In this document: positions 51,701 to 60,676 of the stretch, one piece after another
Layout of the letters: every line of letters begins with the position of its first letter
Position numbering within the stretch: the stretch's first letter is position 1
Source: Pedobacter lusitanus
Lineage (GTDB): Bacteria; Bacteroidota; Bacteroidia; Sphingobacteriales; Sphingobacteriaceae
Direction: 5' to 3'
Assembly: GCF_040026395.1 (NCBI RefSeq)
Contig: NZ_CP157278.1
Location: 5,270,001-5,334,000 of the forward strand
Length of the DNA: 64,000 bases
Translations under genes and position numbers: made by a program
Notes under the pieces: generated by a model
The model's input: the letters and a program-made list of their open reading frames with translations, nothing else
Databases searched by the model: none
What the model was told of the DNA's origin: nothing

Positions 51701-51730
51701 ATGGTCCGGAGATTTTACCACGCAAAATAA
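48710..51730 (+). CDS. RND family efflux pump (AcrB/CusA superfamily)
   Basis: 1006 residues, full-length RND transporter. The first helix (NPLVVVLILILAGGLFSYQHLKTSLFPEITFPKI) is followed by two periplasmic loops and twelve helices; the proton-relay region is IGLIIDDAIVVVEQIHRTHEEHPEEP. The second half begins FILPRLETGFLPEMDEGSVVVDY and ends GGFIIALPLLLIILPSM. Unlike the pump at 4852, it has no fused outer membrane factor. Substrate: the two acidic residues in LIIDDAIVV fit either drug or metal export; not determinable. Confidence 0.92.
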   Translation: MKNFFISHKNPLVVVLILILAGGLFSYQHLKTSLFPEITFPKIKIIADAELQPVNQMMITVTRPLENAVKQVPDLHLIRSTTSRGSCEISAYMNWNADIDLSQQRIESQIEKIRNSLPPGVNLSVEKMNPSILPVSGYTLESHTQSPIALKKLATYTIKPFLSQVDGVSEIRVIGGKDKEYWIQLDRQKMSALSVSPDLLNTVLTQTNFIKSNGYLSDYNYLYLSITDATLKTKTDLENLIISKKNNRIVRVKDIGEVKIQEGVAYTRINANGKDAILVAVIKQPNANLVDLSTQMQEKIIELRKILPAGVTIKPYYQQADFVEASVRSVSDSLLIGLALAIIVAIIFLRSVKASATILITIPITLCLTVIVLYGIGYSLNIMTLGAIAAAIGLIIDDAIVVVEQIHRTHEEHPEEPTVNLLKKAIDYLFPAMLGSSVSTIVIFVPFVLMTGVAGSYFQVMTNTMIITLVCSFFVTWIGLPVVYLLLTKDSSSNSVKAAVHQVHQQNWVYYFIKKPWISYLAMAVLAVIIFFILPRLETGFLPEMDEGSVVVDYTSPPGTSLQETDRMLREVEKLIVKIPEVQTYSRRTGTQMGFFITEPNTGDYLIQLKADRKRSTDEVISDIRSKIQASQPALVIDFGQVIGDMLGDLMSSTQPIEVKIFGNEQDKLKELSKQVAELTGKVTGTADVFNGIVIAGPSINIQPDFALLSQYGITPGDFQFQVQNALQGNVIGNIYDQQQLTPIRMIYPGSRQFGVTDISKLQLFLPGGGVVPIEHLAQVNIKAGDAEIKRENLQSIGVVTARLESRDLGSVMADIQKEISAKINLPAGYHIEYGGAYAEQQQSFKELLTILIASSLLVFSVILFLFKDFKIAFIILTISLLGISGSYLALYLTHTPLNVGSYTGLIMIVGIIGENAIFTFLQFKESLLDKTVDEAIVYSISTRLRPKLMTALGAIIALLPLALGIGAGAQMHQPLAIAVIGGFIIALPLLLIILPSMVRRFYHAK

Positions 51731-51731
51731 A

Positions 51732-51763
51732 AAAGCGGCAGATAAAATTTATCTGACCGCTTT
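51732..51763 (-). terminator. Terminator between convergent genes
   Basis: AAAGCGG-CAGATAAA pairs with TTTATCTG-A-CCGCTTT (one bulged A). On the minus strand it is followed by TTTATTTT, a strong T-tract serving the beta-propeller gene. The plus direction has a weaker tail. Confidence 0.72.
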
Positions 51764-51793
51764 ACTATTGGTGTGTTTATTTAAATTGGTGTG

Positions 51794-52804
51794 TTATTTG
51801 CCGAATGTTAATACATTGAATGTTCCCGGAACACGTCCTGGTTTCTGACCTGCTGCAGCTGGTATCAGTTCTGCTGTTGGCAGGAATATATGATGACTGG
51901 TGTAATCTAATGCCAGGGTACGGGCTCCTTTTCTGGTTTTTACATTTTCAAGTACAGCATATTTATCTGCACTTATTTCTTTGATGACAGTCAGTGTGCC
52001 TTCTCCGTTGGCACTGTAAATGAATTTGAGCTGCGGATCAAAAGCAACTCCATCGCTGCCTTCGCCGATAGGTAATGAAGCAATTTTTTTACCGGTTGGT
52101 GCATCCAGAACCAGCAGTACTTTATTGGAACAGCCGACAAACAGGCGGGAAGTTAACCTGTCAATAGCCAGGCCTGATGGTTCTTCGCCACCGGCTAATT
52201 TGTAACGTCTGATCACTTTAAAGGTCTGTGCATCTATGCAGACCACTTCATTTTTATCTTCTAAATTGACATAGACATTTCCCTTTCCGTCTGATACACC
52301 TGTTTCTGGTTTACCCCCCAGTGGTATGGTAGCAATCACCTGGTCTTTTACCGGATCTATTATACTGGCATTCTGACTACGGCCATTAAAGACAAATAGT
52401 TTTTTTGAAAAATCATCATAAAAGATAGCATCAGGATTATCCCCGACTTTTATCTTTCCCAGTACTGCATTGGTATGGCTGTTAAAGACAGTGCACTCTC
52501 CGGATTTACCATTGCTGGTATATCCTTTTTTTAATTCAGGGATCAGGGCGATACCATGTACTCCGGGCGTGTTTTTAAGTATGCCAACAGAATCTCCTGT
52601 GGTTGCATTGATCATGTTGACTTGGGTACCATGCGAAATGTACAGCTTGTTTTGTGCATGATCTGCCAGCAAATAATCCCATCCGTCATCACCACTTACT
52701 TTATGGCTGTTCAACAGATGAATTCCTGTCTTTGTCTGTGCAAATAAGGTTGTTCCTGCACTAAGATTAAATAGAAGTATGGCTAAGGCTGCCGTCTTTT
52801 TCAT
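51794..52804 (-). CDS. YncE-type beta-propeller protein
   Basis: 336 residues. Signal peptide MKKTAALAILLFNLSAGTTLFAQ. Seven-bladed propeller repeats of about 40 residues recur: DYLLADHAQNKLYISHGTQVNMIN, NPDAIFYDDFSKKLFVFNGRSQNASIIDP, PSGLAIDRLTSRLFVGCSNKVLLVLDAPTGK and SDGVAFDPQLKFIYSANGEGTLTVIKE. Exported propellers of this kind are of unknown function. Confidence 0.82.
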   Translation of the reverse strand: MKKTAALAILLFNLSAGTTLFAQTKTGIHLLNSHKVSGDDGWDYLLADHAQNKLYISHGTQVNMINATTGDSVGILKNTPGVHGIALIPELKKGYTSNGKSGECTVFNSHTNAVLGKIKVGDNPDAIFYDDFSKKLFVFNGRSQNASIIDPVKDQVIATIPLGGKPETGVSDGKGNVYVNLEDKNEVVCIDAQTFKVIRRYKLAGGEEPSGLAIDRLTSRLFVGCSNKVLLVLDAPTGKKIASLPIGEGSDGVAFDPQLKFIYSANGEGTLTVIKEISADKYAVLENVKTRKGARTLALDYTSHHIFLPTAELIPAAAGQKPGRVPGTFNVLTFGK

Positions 52805-52861
52805 GATGAATTTTTCTACAAGCTAAGTATAGAGTCTGTAGTAATTCTGAAGAAGATTTTT

Positions 52862-53278
52862 TTATTGAAAAATAAGAATGATAGTTCCTCCGATAATCAG
52901 CAATACGGCAATCGCGGTTTTTAAAGTCAGTGGTTCACCAAGAAAGACAACTGATAATAAAATCGCTATGGCTACACTTGTTTTGTCTACAGGAGCAACC
53001 TGCGAAACTTTACCCATTTGCAAAGCTTTAAAGTAGAAAATCCAGGATAGACCGGTAGCCAGTCCGGATAAGAGCAGAAAGGTCCAGTTCTGCCTGGTCA
53101 GACTGGAAATTCCCTGATGATCATTCCTGAAGAATACAATTGCCCAGGCTAATAATAAAATAACCACCGTTCTGATCGCGGTAGCCAGATTGGAATCTAT
53201 TCCTTTAATTCCAATTTTAGCCAGTATGGCTGTCAGTGCTGCAAAGAAAGCTGATAATAAAGCATAAATCCACCACAT
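52862..53278 (-). CDS. EamA family transporter, half-length
   Basis: 138 residues with about five helices (WWIYALLSAFFAALTAILAKIGIKG to FLGEPLTLKTAIAVLLIIGGTIILIF), one EamA repeat instead of the usual two. It probably works as a dimer, like small EmrE-type transporters. The substrate is unknown. It is 2 bp downstream of the sterol-desaturase-like gene. Confidence 0.82.
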   Translation of the reverse strand: MWWIYALLSAFFAALTAILAKIGIKGIDSNLATAIRTVVILLLAWAIVFFRNDHQGISSLTRQNWTFLLLSGLATGLSWIFYFKALQMGKVSQVAPVDKTSVAIAILLSVVFLGEPLTLKTAIAVLLIIGGTIILIFQ

Positions 53279-53280
53279 GT

Positions 53281-54096
53281 TTATCCTGGTTTATTTTTTC
53301 TGAAAAATGGAAATCTGATCAGCTGGAAAAAGCTGGACGGTGAGTGTCCATCATATACATCCAGTCCGAATTTGATCTCTGAGGCTTCCATTTCTTTATA
53401 AGTGCCAAATATTCTGTCCCATATACTAAATACATCACCATAATTGCAGTCTGTATAAGGTAATTCAAAATGATGATGTACATGATGAAGATTAGGGGTA
53501 ATAAAGAGCAATCCGCAGATTTTTTCGGTTTTTTTTGGAAGCTGAAAATAAGTATGTGCTATTAAATTGGCAAATGTCTGTCCGGTTTGTCTCAGTAAAA
53601 GTAATCCAATAGAGGCTCCGGATAAACATACCCAGACAATCTGGAAACATACGCGGATAAAAGTCTCACCCGGATGTTCTCTTACGGTTGTGGAAACGTC
53701 CATTTCCACATCGGTATGATGCACCAGATGGAAATTCCAGAAAGGGCCTACTTTATGCATGATCACATGATAGATGTACTCAAAAAAGTCCATCAGAAAA
53801 AAGCCTGCAACGTATTTTACCCATATACTCTGGTGATGAGGCAACAGATATAAAATTCCCCAGTGATGAATACTAACCCAGCCCGAAACGAAGATAACCA
53901 GGAGGGTCATGATAAGTTGTATGGGCAGTGCGGTCATAATGAACATCAGATTAACCCAGGTATGCTGCCATTTTTTCTTGAGCGAATGGAGTGTAACACT
54001 GAACTCGGCAAGCCATATGGAAACAATTACGATGAGGTATAAAATGATTTGTATCAATGTTCCATGATCTTTTAGCATGGATGTTATGGTGTTCAT
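53281..54096 (-). CDS. Sterol desaturase/fatty acid hydroxylase family protein
   Basis: 271 residues, four to five helices. The di-iron histidine clusters are visible: DFFEYIYHVIMHKVGPFW (HxxxH), NFHLVHHTDVEMD (HxxHH) and NLHHVHHHFELPYTDCNYG (HHxHH). These enzymes hydroxylate or desaturate lipids with O2. In this phylum the target may be a sphingoid base, carotenoid or hopanoid-like lipid, but that is guesswork. It is followed by the EamA gene after 2 bp. Confidence 0.87.
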   Translation of the reverse strand: MNTITSMLKDHGTLIQIILYLIVIVSIWLAEFSVTLHSLKKKWQHTWVNLMFIMTALPIQLIMTLLVIFVSGWVSIHHWGILYLLPHHQSIWVKYVAGFFLMDFFEYIYHVIMHKVGPFWNFHLVHHTDVEMDVSTTVREHPGETFIRVCFQIVWVCLSGASIGLLLLRQTGQTFANLIAHTYFQLPKKTEKICGLLFITPNLHHVHHHFELPYTDCNYGDVFSIWDRIFGTYKEMEASEIKFGLDVYDGHSPSSFFQLIRFPFFRKNKPG

Positions 54097-54155
54097 CTTG
54101 TGGGTGTTAAAAATTTATTTATTAATATAAACAATGATAAGAGTTAATACTGTAG

Positions 54156-54163
54156 CAAAACTA
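54156..54163 (-). promoter_or_regulatory. -7 promoter box (TAGTTTTG) of the desaturase-EamA unit
   Basis: Exact TAnnTTTG match on the minus strand, 60 bp upstream of the start at 54096. No convincing -33 element. Confidence 0.45.
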
Positions 54164-54293
54164 AAGTTAGAACTAGTTTCGAAATTACCACATTAAATCT
54201 GGATTAAAATCGCCTGTGGCTGGTTTTGTGATTTTCCTGATTTATGAGTAAATTGTGGCACCTATTTATCATCTGCTATATCAATTTCTATTT

Positions 54294-55907
54294 ATGTTTC
54301 ACGAGCAACTCCTGATTGTACTTACCCTTCTTTTTGCTGTTTTTACCCTGACCATGGTTGGTCATAAGCTGAATATTTCTTATCCTATATTTCTGGTGCT
54401 GGCTGGTCTGGGCATCAGTTTTATCCCGGGTATTCCTCATATTGAAATAGAACCTGATCTGATTTTTCTTTTGTTCTTGCCTCCTTTATTATATGAAGCA
54501 GCCTGGTATACTTCATGGAATGATTTCTGGAAATGGAGAAGAGCCATCGGGATGCTGGCTTTTGGACTGGTATTTCTGACTTCGATTATCATTGCTTTTG
54601 TTTCCAGTGCAATGATCCCGGGTTTTACACTGGCAATGGGCTTTTTACTGGGTGGGATTATTTCTCCTCCCGACGCTGTGGCGGCCAATTCAGTGCTGAA
54701 AAATATCAAGATTCCTAAACGTCTTACCGCAACGCTGGAAGGTGAAAGTCTGATCAATGATGCATCCAGTTTAATTGTCTTCAGATTTGCTTTAGCTGCT
54801 GTGATGTCCGGTTTCTTTTCTATGGGACAGGCAACAGGCCAGTTCTTTCTGGTAGCGGGAATGGGCATAGTGGTTGGTCTTGCCATTGCGCACGTAATGT
54901 ATGTTGTTCATAGGTTTTTACCTACCACACCCAGTATAGATGCTGCACTGACTTTAATGACTCCTTATATCATGTATATTGCTGCAGAGCAGTTCCATTT
55001 TTCGGGGGTAATGGCAGTGGTCAGCGGAGGTTTGTTTCTCTCTTACCGTTCTCATGAACTGTTCACCTCCGGAAACTCGCGTTTGCAGGCCATTAATGTC
55101 TGGGCTACCGTTATTTTCATTTTAAACGGCCTGGTTTTTATATTAATCGGCCTGGAACTACCGGTTATTATGGCCGACATGGGAGGTTATTCTATTGGAG
55201 AGGCTATTAAATATGGTCTGGTTATCAGTCTGGTATCTATCGTGATCAGAATTATATATGTGCAGTCTCTGGCTTATGTGCCCAAATGGGTAGGAAGTAC
55301 AAAAAGGATGGATCGTAATAATCCAACCTGGAAAGCACCTTTAATTGTAGGCTGGGCAGGAATGAGAGGAGTGGTTTCGCTGGCATCAGCACTTTCTATT
55401 CCGGTTTTAATGACCAATGGACAGGCTTTTCCTCATAGAAGTTTAATTCTGTTTATCACTTTTGTTGTAATCCTGGTTACGCTGGTCTTTCAGGGACTTA
55501 CCTTGCCATTGCTAATCAGATGGATTAATATTAAAGATACAGGTGATTTCCTTCCTGACGAAGAACAGGAAGCAGGTATCAACCTGAGGCTAATGAATAT
55601 TGCCATCAGGGAGCTGGACGAAAAATATCAGCATGATTTGAGAGATAATGCCCTGGTAAGCTGTCTGAGAGATCAGCTGAGCAATGATGTTGCTATCATG
55701 GAACAGCGCCTGGAATCTCTGGAATGTGATGATTTGAAAAGAGAAGAGGTGGAACGTTATCATCATATCCTGCTGCATATTTATAATATACAGCGCCGTG
55801 AACTGCATGTTTTACGTAAGGAGAATTTTTACAGTGATGAGGAAATAAGAAAACAGGAAAGCCAGCTTGATCTGGATGAAGCTAAAATTACCAAAACAGG
55901 CCATTAA
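54294..55907 (+). CDS. Na+/H+ antiporter, CPA1 (NhaP) family
   Basis: 537 residues from the ATG at 54294; a GTG start 13 codons earlier is possible but adds a non-typical sequence. About twelve helices, with CPA1 motifs GIISPPDAVAANSVL and LEGESLINDASSLIVFRFA (the ND pair for cation binding), FILNGLVFILIGLELP and GWAGMRGVVSLASAL. It ends in a cytoplasmic tail of roughly 120 residues with helices (EQEAGINLRLMNIAIRELDEKYQ). It expels Na+ and imports H+. Confidence 0.9.
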   Translation: MFHEQLLIVLTLLFAVFTLTMVGHKLNISYPIFLVLAGLGISFIPGIPHIEIEPDLIFLLFLPPLLYEAAWYTSWNDFWKWRRAIGMLAFGLVFLTSIIIAFVSSAMIPGFTLAMGFLLGGIISPPDAVAANSVLKNIKIPKRLTATLEGESLINDASSLIVFRFALAAVMSGFFSMGQATGQFFLVAGMGIVVGLAIAHVMYVVHRFLPTTPSIDAALTLMTPYIMYIAAEQFHFSGVMAVVSGGLFLSYRSHELFTSGNSRLQAINVWATVIFILNGLVFILIGLELPVIMADMGGYSIGEAIKYGLVISLVSIVIRIIYVQSLAYVPKWVGSTKRMDRNNPTWKAPLIVGWAGMRGVVSLASALSIPVLMTNGQAFPHRSLILFITFVVILVTLVFQGLTLPLLIRWINIKDTGDFLPDEEQEAGINLRLMNIAIRELDEKYQHDLRDNALVSCLRDQLSNDVAIMEQRLESLECDDLKREEVERYHHILLHIYNIQRRELHVLRKENFYSDEEIRKQESQLDLDEAKITKTGH

Positions 55908-56028
55908 CGAACACCTGATGTTCATTTCTGAACAGTAAATAATTAGAAATGCGCTTATTTATGGCTTAGTACGGTTTTTAAGGGATGGCATCAGGATCGC
56001 TATAACGAATCAGAAAATTAAAGCGCTT

Positions 56029-58404
56029 ATGTTTCAGCATCACTTATTACTGATTTACAGAAATTTTAAAAAATACAAGAGTTCTTTTTTTATCAATCTT
56101 GTTGGGCTTACTGCTGGTCTGACCTGTGCACTGCTCATTTATTTATGGGTAAACGATGAGCTCAGTATGGATAAGTTTCAGGCTAAAGGAAATCAGCTGT
56201 ATCAGGTGATGGAGAATGAAACAACGGATGCCGGAGTTAAAACCACAGATAATACTGCAGGACTACTGGGGGAGACTCTTTTAAAGGAAATGCCTGAAGT
56301 AGAAGATGCAGTTATGGTCTCACCTGCTTATTGGATTGCTTTCAGCAAACTTTCTGTGAAAAATAATACAGGTATTAAAGGAGGGGGACTTTTTGCCGGA
56401 AAAAATTTCTTTAAGATATTCTCCTATCCGCTGATTTCGGGTAATATCAGCCAGGTACTTAATAGTAAAAATTCCATTGCCATTTCAGAACGCATGGCGA
56501 TGAAATTATTTCACAGTACAGATGTGCTTGGAAAAGAAATTAAATGGGAAAATTCAGATATGAAGAATGAAAATCATGCGCTGATTTCAGGTGTATTCAA
56601 AGATATACCTGCCAGTTCTTCAACCCGGTTTGATTTCGTAGTTTCTATGGATTTACTAATGGTACCTGAGTCTGGTTTGCGGGCCTGGACCAATCATGGT
56701 CCCAATACTTTTATAGTCTTAAAAAAAGATGCCGTTCCTGAGACTTTCAGTGCTAAGATTAAGCATTTCATGAAATCAAAGGGAGTAGACCGGAGGGATT
56801 TATTTATCAGATCTTATTCTGACAGTTATTTATATGATAAATATGAGAATGGTCAACAGGTAGGAGGCAGAATTGAATATGTAAAACTATTTTCACTGAT
56901 TGCTGTATTCATTTTGATTATTGCCTGCGTTAATTTCATGAATCTGGCCACTGCCAGGGCTTCGGTAAGGATGAAAGAAGTGGGGATTAAGAAAGTTATG
57001 GGAGCGAGCCGCCGGTCACTGATTATGCAGTATATGGGGGAATCTCTTTTCCTGACCTTTCTGTCTTTATTTATCTCGCTGCTTTTTGTAGAGTTACTGC
57101 TTCCTCAGTTTAACGAAATTACCGGGAAAAATTTGTCTTTACATTTTGAGCTGAAACTGGTTTTAGCTTTAACAGGAATCACAATTTTTACGGGTATAAT
57201 TTCTGGCAGTTATCCGGCTTTATATTTGTCAGGATTTAATCCTGCAGCTGCATTAAAAGGAAAATTAAGTCACACTGCAGGCGCATTATGGACCCGTCAG
57301 GGACTGGTGATCTTTCAATTCACACTTTCAGTTATCCTGATTGTATCGGTACTGGTTGTCTATAAGCAGATTGAATTTGTACAGCATGCTCAGGTTGGTT
57401 ATCAAAAAGACAATGTTTTATATATTGAGGCAGAAGGAAAACTGAAAAATAACGCAGGAAGTTTTATTACAGAAGTAAGGAATATTCCAGGTGTGATTAA
57501 TGCTTCGAGTATGGATAAGCGGTTTATTGGGGATGTGAAAGGTACAATCGGTGATTTCAACTGGGAGGGAAGGGACCCAAAACAGGTGATTTATTTTCAG
57601 TTTGCCGGTATTAACAGTGGCCTGATCGAAACTATGGGGATGGAAATGACACAGGGCCGTTCATTTTCCGGCAAGTTTGGAGCAGATAGTACAAAAGTCA
57701 TCATGAATGAGGCAGGAATAAAGATTATGGGACTAAAAAATCCTGTAGGAAAGATCTTTACTTTATGGGGCAAAGAACTCCAGATTGTAGGCGTAATGAA
57801 GGATGTACATTTCGAATCTCTGCATGAAGTGGTAAAACCAATGTTTTTCACGTACAATGCTAAGAATACAAACCGGATCATGATTAAGATTAAAGCCGGG
57901 CAGGAAAAAGAAGTGATTGCTGCGGTTGGGCAGCTGTATAAGGATTTCAATTCGGGAGCTCACCTGGAATACAAGTTCCTGGATCAGGATTTCCAGGAGC
58001 AGTATGTAGCAGAGAACCGGGTTTCGTTATTGTCAAGATACTTTGCATTGCTGGCTGTTGTAATATCCTGTCTGGGTTTATTCGGACTTGCTTCTTTTAC
58101 CGCACAGCGGAAACTCAAAGAAATTGGTGTCAGGAAAGTATTGGGCGCAAGTGAATGGGGGATAATTTACAGCTTATCCAGAGACTTTATCAAACCGGTG
58201 CTATTGGCTATTCTGATTGCTCTGCCATTGAGTTACGTGGTGACCAGACATTGGTTAGATACTTTTGCTTACCGCATAGATTTGCAGCTGTGGTATTTTG
58301 CTGGAGCTGGATTTCTGGCGCTGCTTGTTTCCTGGCTTACAGTTAGTGTGCAGGCTATAAAGGCCGGGATGAAGAATCCGGTAGCTTGTTTAAGGGACGA
58401 GTAG
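56029..58404 (+). CDS. FtsX/MacB-type ABC transporter permease
   Basis: 791 residues. The first helix (SFFINLVGLTAGLTCALLIYLWVNDELSMDKF) is followed by a periplasmic MacB-core domain, three helices (LIAVFILIIACVNFMNLATARAS with the typical MKEVGIKKVMGASRRSLIMQYMGES), a second periplasmic domain and three more helices (ISCLGLFGLASFTAQRKLKEIGVRKVLGAS). This duplicated form is the usual Bacteroidota antimicrobial-peptide or lipoprotein export permease; no ATPase gene is adjacent. It ends 10 bp before a strong terminator. Confidence 0.88.
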   Translation: MFQHHLLLIYRNFKKYKSSFFINLVGLTAGLTCALLIYLWVNDELSMDKFQAKGNQLYQVMENETTDAGVKTTDNTAGLLGETLLKEMPEVEDAVMVSPAYWIAFSKLSVKNNTGIKGGGLFAGKNFFKIFSYPLISGNISQVLNSKNSIAISERMAMKLFHSTDVLGKEIKWENSDMKNENHALISGVFKDIPASSSTRFDFVVSMDLLMVPESGLRAWTNHGPNTFIVLKKDAVPETFSAKIKHFMKSKGVDRRDLFIRSYSDSYLYDKYENGQQVGGRIEYVKLFSLIAVFILIIACVNFMNLATARASVRMKEVGIKKVMGASRRSLIMQYMGESLFLTFLSLFISLLFVELLLPQFNEITGKNLSLHFELKLVLALTGITIFTGIISGSYPALYLSGFNPAAALKGKLSHTAGALWTRQGLVIFQFTLSVILIVSVLVVYKQIEFVQHAQVGYQKDNVLYIEAEGKLKNNAGSFITEVRNIPGVINASSMDKRFIGDVKGTIGDFNWEGRDPKQVIYFQFAGINSGLIETMGMEMTQGRSFSGKFGADSTKVIMNEAGIKIMGLKNPVGKIFTLWGKELQIVGVMKDVHFESLHEVVKPMFFTYNAKNTNRIMIKIKAGQEKEVIAAVGQLYKDFNSGAHLEYKFLDQDFQEQYVAENRVSLLSRYFALLAVVISCLGLFGLASFTAQRKLKEIGVRKVLGASEWGIIYSLSRDFIKPVLLAILIALPLSYVVTRHWLDTFAYRIDLQLWYFAGAGFLALLVSWLTVSVQAIKAGMKNPVACLRDE

Positions 58405-58414
58405 TTACAGATTT

Positions 58415-58472
58415 ATATTTAAAAGGAAACGGCTGTCAGAACTTCATCTGACAGCCGTTTCCTTTTAAATAT
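58415..58472. terminator. Bidirectional terminator
   Basis: A perfect 26-bp inverted repeat (58415-58440 and 58447-58472) with a 6-nt loop. The stem is GC-rich in the middle (ACGGCTGTCAGA) with A/T ends giving T-tracts both ways, between the convergent permease and tssK genes. Confidence 0.9.
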
Positions 58473-58497
58473 ACCTGGGTTAAACAGTCTCTTTTGT

Positions 58498-59655
58498 CTA
58501 ATCCAGTAAGGTCCAGGTTCTTTTGGTTTGTACCTGCTGCACCATTTGCTGCTCTGCAACAACGATATTTTCTTTGCGCTGACCAATGTACTCCAGCATA
58601 CTTAGTTTATTCCATAGCGCTACCATTACTTTTAAAAATTCTTCAATGGCAGACATCGATGCATGGATATTCTGATGATCGTAAATCATTTCAATATTAC
58701 GGGCCAGAAGCTCTTCAAAGTTTCCGGGAGTTACGTCACGCCACTCATAGAAATATTTAAGCATTTCTTCTCTTTCACGGGGTTCAATCAGTTTGATACC
58801 TGTGAAAAATACATGAGCCAGGTTTGAACAGTAACCAACGATATGAACTGGTGACTGCTGATATCCCAGATTCCTGTAATTGAAAAAGATCTGAGCAATA
58901 TAATCGAGTAATTTCTCTGATAATAAGCGGATGTTTTTTCCCAGAGGAGTAATTGAATCCTTAGCAGAAGTTTTGTCTATGATTTTAAAAGCAGCCAGCT
59001 GCAGGTCATTAATCAGGGTGCTGAATAATTCATAATACCTGATCAGTACCGGATGACTGATGATAGAGCTGCTTGGCGGGATATAACTGGTGTTGATAGA
59101 GATCCGGCCATTCTCCAGAACAAACTGCCCGATTGTCAAATGATAGTTATCAGCTGAATTGGGCGTCATTTCTGAAGCAGGAAGGATTGAAATACTGTAT
59201 TTTTTTGAAATGTCAGGATATCTGGGAGGATTATCCTGCGGATCAGGAGTCCCTGATGGTACTCTCTCAAAAGGATTTACCAGTAATAAGATATTATAAA
59301 CCGTAACTTTAGAATAGTCGGTGTTTTCATTGCTGAAAAACTGGCTGTAAGAAAGCAGGTTGTCATAGTTTGAAGTGTTTGGAATATCGATTCTGCATCC
59401 CTCGGCAGTAATGGCATTACAATGTCTCACCTTAATTTCGATGTGATTGGTAGCCTTTTCAGTAATCTCTATATCGTGTGATACGCGCTCACCGGAAAAA
59501 GGAGGGAGAAGGCCATAGTTGAAATTATTTAAAGATATCGAGCTGGCATCTCTCACGAAATCCTGGTTAAACTGATCGGTAGCAACAAAATGGCTGCTGG
59601 ATAGTTTCATTCCATCCACCCAGTTAACGGGTTTGTATTTTAATGGTGAAATCAT
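58498..59655 (-). CDS. tssK: Type VI secretion baseplate subunit TssK
   Basis: 385 residues. The N-terminus KYKPVNWVDGMKLSSSHFVATDQF matches the TssK pattern VxWxEGMxLxPQHFxxxD. The rest has the shoulder domain (AITAEGCRIDI) and a helical neck/head domain. TssK links the T6SS baseplate with the membrane complex. It is the last gene of the locus read here, 10 bp after tssN on the same strand. Confidence 0.82.
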   Translation of the reverse strand: MISPLKYKPVNWVDGMKLSSSHFVATDQFNQDFVRDASSISLNNFNYGLLPPFSGERVSHDIEITEKATNHIEIKVRHCNAITAEGCRIDIPNTSNYDNLLSYSQFFSNENTDYSKVTVYNILLLVNPFERVPSGTPDPQDNPPRYPDISKKYSISILPASEMTPNSADNYHLTIGQFVLENGRISINTSYIPPSSSIISHPVLIRYYELFSTLINDLQLAAFKIIDKTSAKDSITPLGKNIRLLSEKLLDYIAQIFFNYRNLGYQQSPVHIVGYCSNLAHVFFTGIKLIEPREREEMLKYFYEWRDVTPGNFEELLARNIEMIYDHQNIHASMSAIEEFLKVMVALWNKLSMLEYIGQRKENIVVAEQQMVQQVQTKRTWTLLD

Positions 59656-59665
59656 AATAGTCTAA

Positions 59666-60559
59666 TTAGATGAAAATAGATTCGTCTCCGATTGTTTCTG
59701 GTCTGTTTGCGTTTTCAGACACTCTTTTGGCATAAATGGTAACTTTTTCTGTAATCCTGTTTGTGATAATATCATGGTCAGGATCGATGAAAATATTCTT
59801 TTTGAAAAAAGAGGTCTTGATAAAAAATATCCATTTGAATGACTCATGATCATCACTGATATATTTAACAGGACTCTTTGGGAATTTCAGGTTATAATCT
59901 TCAATGAATTTGTAGAACCAGTTACCAAATATCATGTTTTCCGGCGCCTTGGCTTTTACACGCAAAGGTTCAGGATCATCTGTGTTTTTATATAATTCCA
60001 GTTCCAGTACCAGCATACGGTCAAAATCCAGGTGATCCATGTCTATGTTAATCGGGCTTGAAGGATATTGCCAGATCTTATAAATTTCTGTGGGAATGCT
60101 GATCAGTGCTACATAAGCCCACCAGAACAGCAAAGGGATAATAAAGGTCAGGATGCTGGTTGCTGCCCATATGCCAAAGTGTATATCACTAAGCCAGTTG
60201 AAGGCCAGCTGAAACAAATAAAAACTAAGCAGTGAACCTACCAGTATACCAAATATGATAAATAACTTTCTTTCGAGTAATTCTTTGGGATATTTTTTAG
60301 TGAACAGGTAAACAAACCAGATGCCTGTGATCACATAATAGATCTGACAGATAATGTAACCCCAGGGCATAAAATCAAAGCTCAGGAATCCAAGAAAACC
60401 AGGCAGGGCTAGTACTAAACTTAATACCAGTATGCCAATAATCAATCTTTTGTTATTAAGAAACTGATTTTTCTTATTTACAATTGAGAGTAAAGCTGCG
60501 GATACAATAAAAATTAGTGGGAATAATAAATATCGGATAAAGAATGATTGAACGTCCAT
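59666..60559 (-). CDS. tssN: TssN-like T6SS membrane protein (subtype iii)
   Basis: 297 residues. Five or six helices in the first 170 residues (LLFPLIFIVSAALLSIV, LIIGILVLSLVLALPGFLGFL, IICQIYYVITGIWFVYLF, LFIIFGILVGSLLSFYLFQLAF, LTFIIPLLFWWAYVALISIP), then a soluble domain of about 125 residues ending GDESIFI. TssN is a component found only in Bacteroidota T6SS, where it is thought to replace TssL/TssM. The assignment relies on topology and on its location next to tssK. Confidence 0.75.
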   Translation of the reverse strand: MDVQSFFIRYLLFPLIFIVSAALLSIVNKKNQFLNNKRLIIGILVLSLVLALPGFLGFLSFDFMPWGYIICQIYYVITGIWFVYLFTKKYPKELLERKLFIIFGILVGSLLSFYLFQLAFNWLSDIHFGIWAATSILTFIIPLLFWWAYVALISIPTEIYKIWQYPSSPINIDMDHLDFDRMLVLELELYKNTDDPEPLRVKAKAPENMIFGNWFYKFIEDYNLKFPKSPVKYISDDHESFKWIFFIKTSFFKKNIFIDPDHDIITNRITEKVTIYAKRVSENANRPETIGDESIFI

Positions 60560-60593
60560 TAAATTGTACTTGATGTTTTTGTTTAACTGTTAA

Positions 60594-60601
60594 CAAATAT
60601 A
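60594..60601 (-). promoter_or_regulatory. -7 promoter box (TATATTTG) of tssN-tssK
   Basis: Exact TAnnTTTG match on the minus strand, 35 bp upstream of the start at 60559 in the divergent region between tssN and tssG. Confidence 0.48.
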
Positions 60602-60676
60602 ATACCTTAAATCTTTCAATATAAGAATGGTATAGTTATTAGTGTATATTAGTTTAATTATACCGTAAATAAATAT

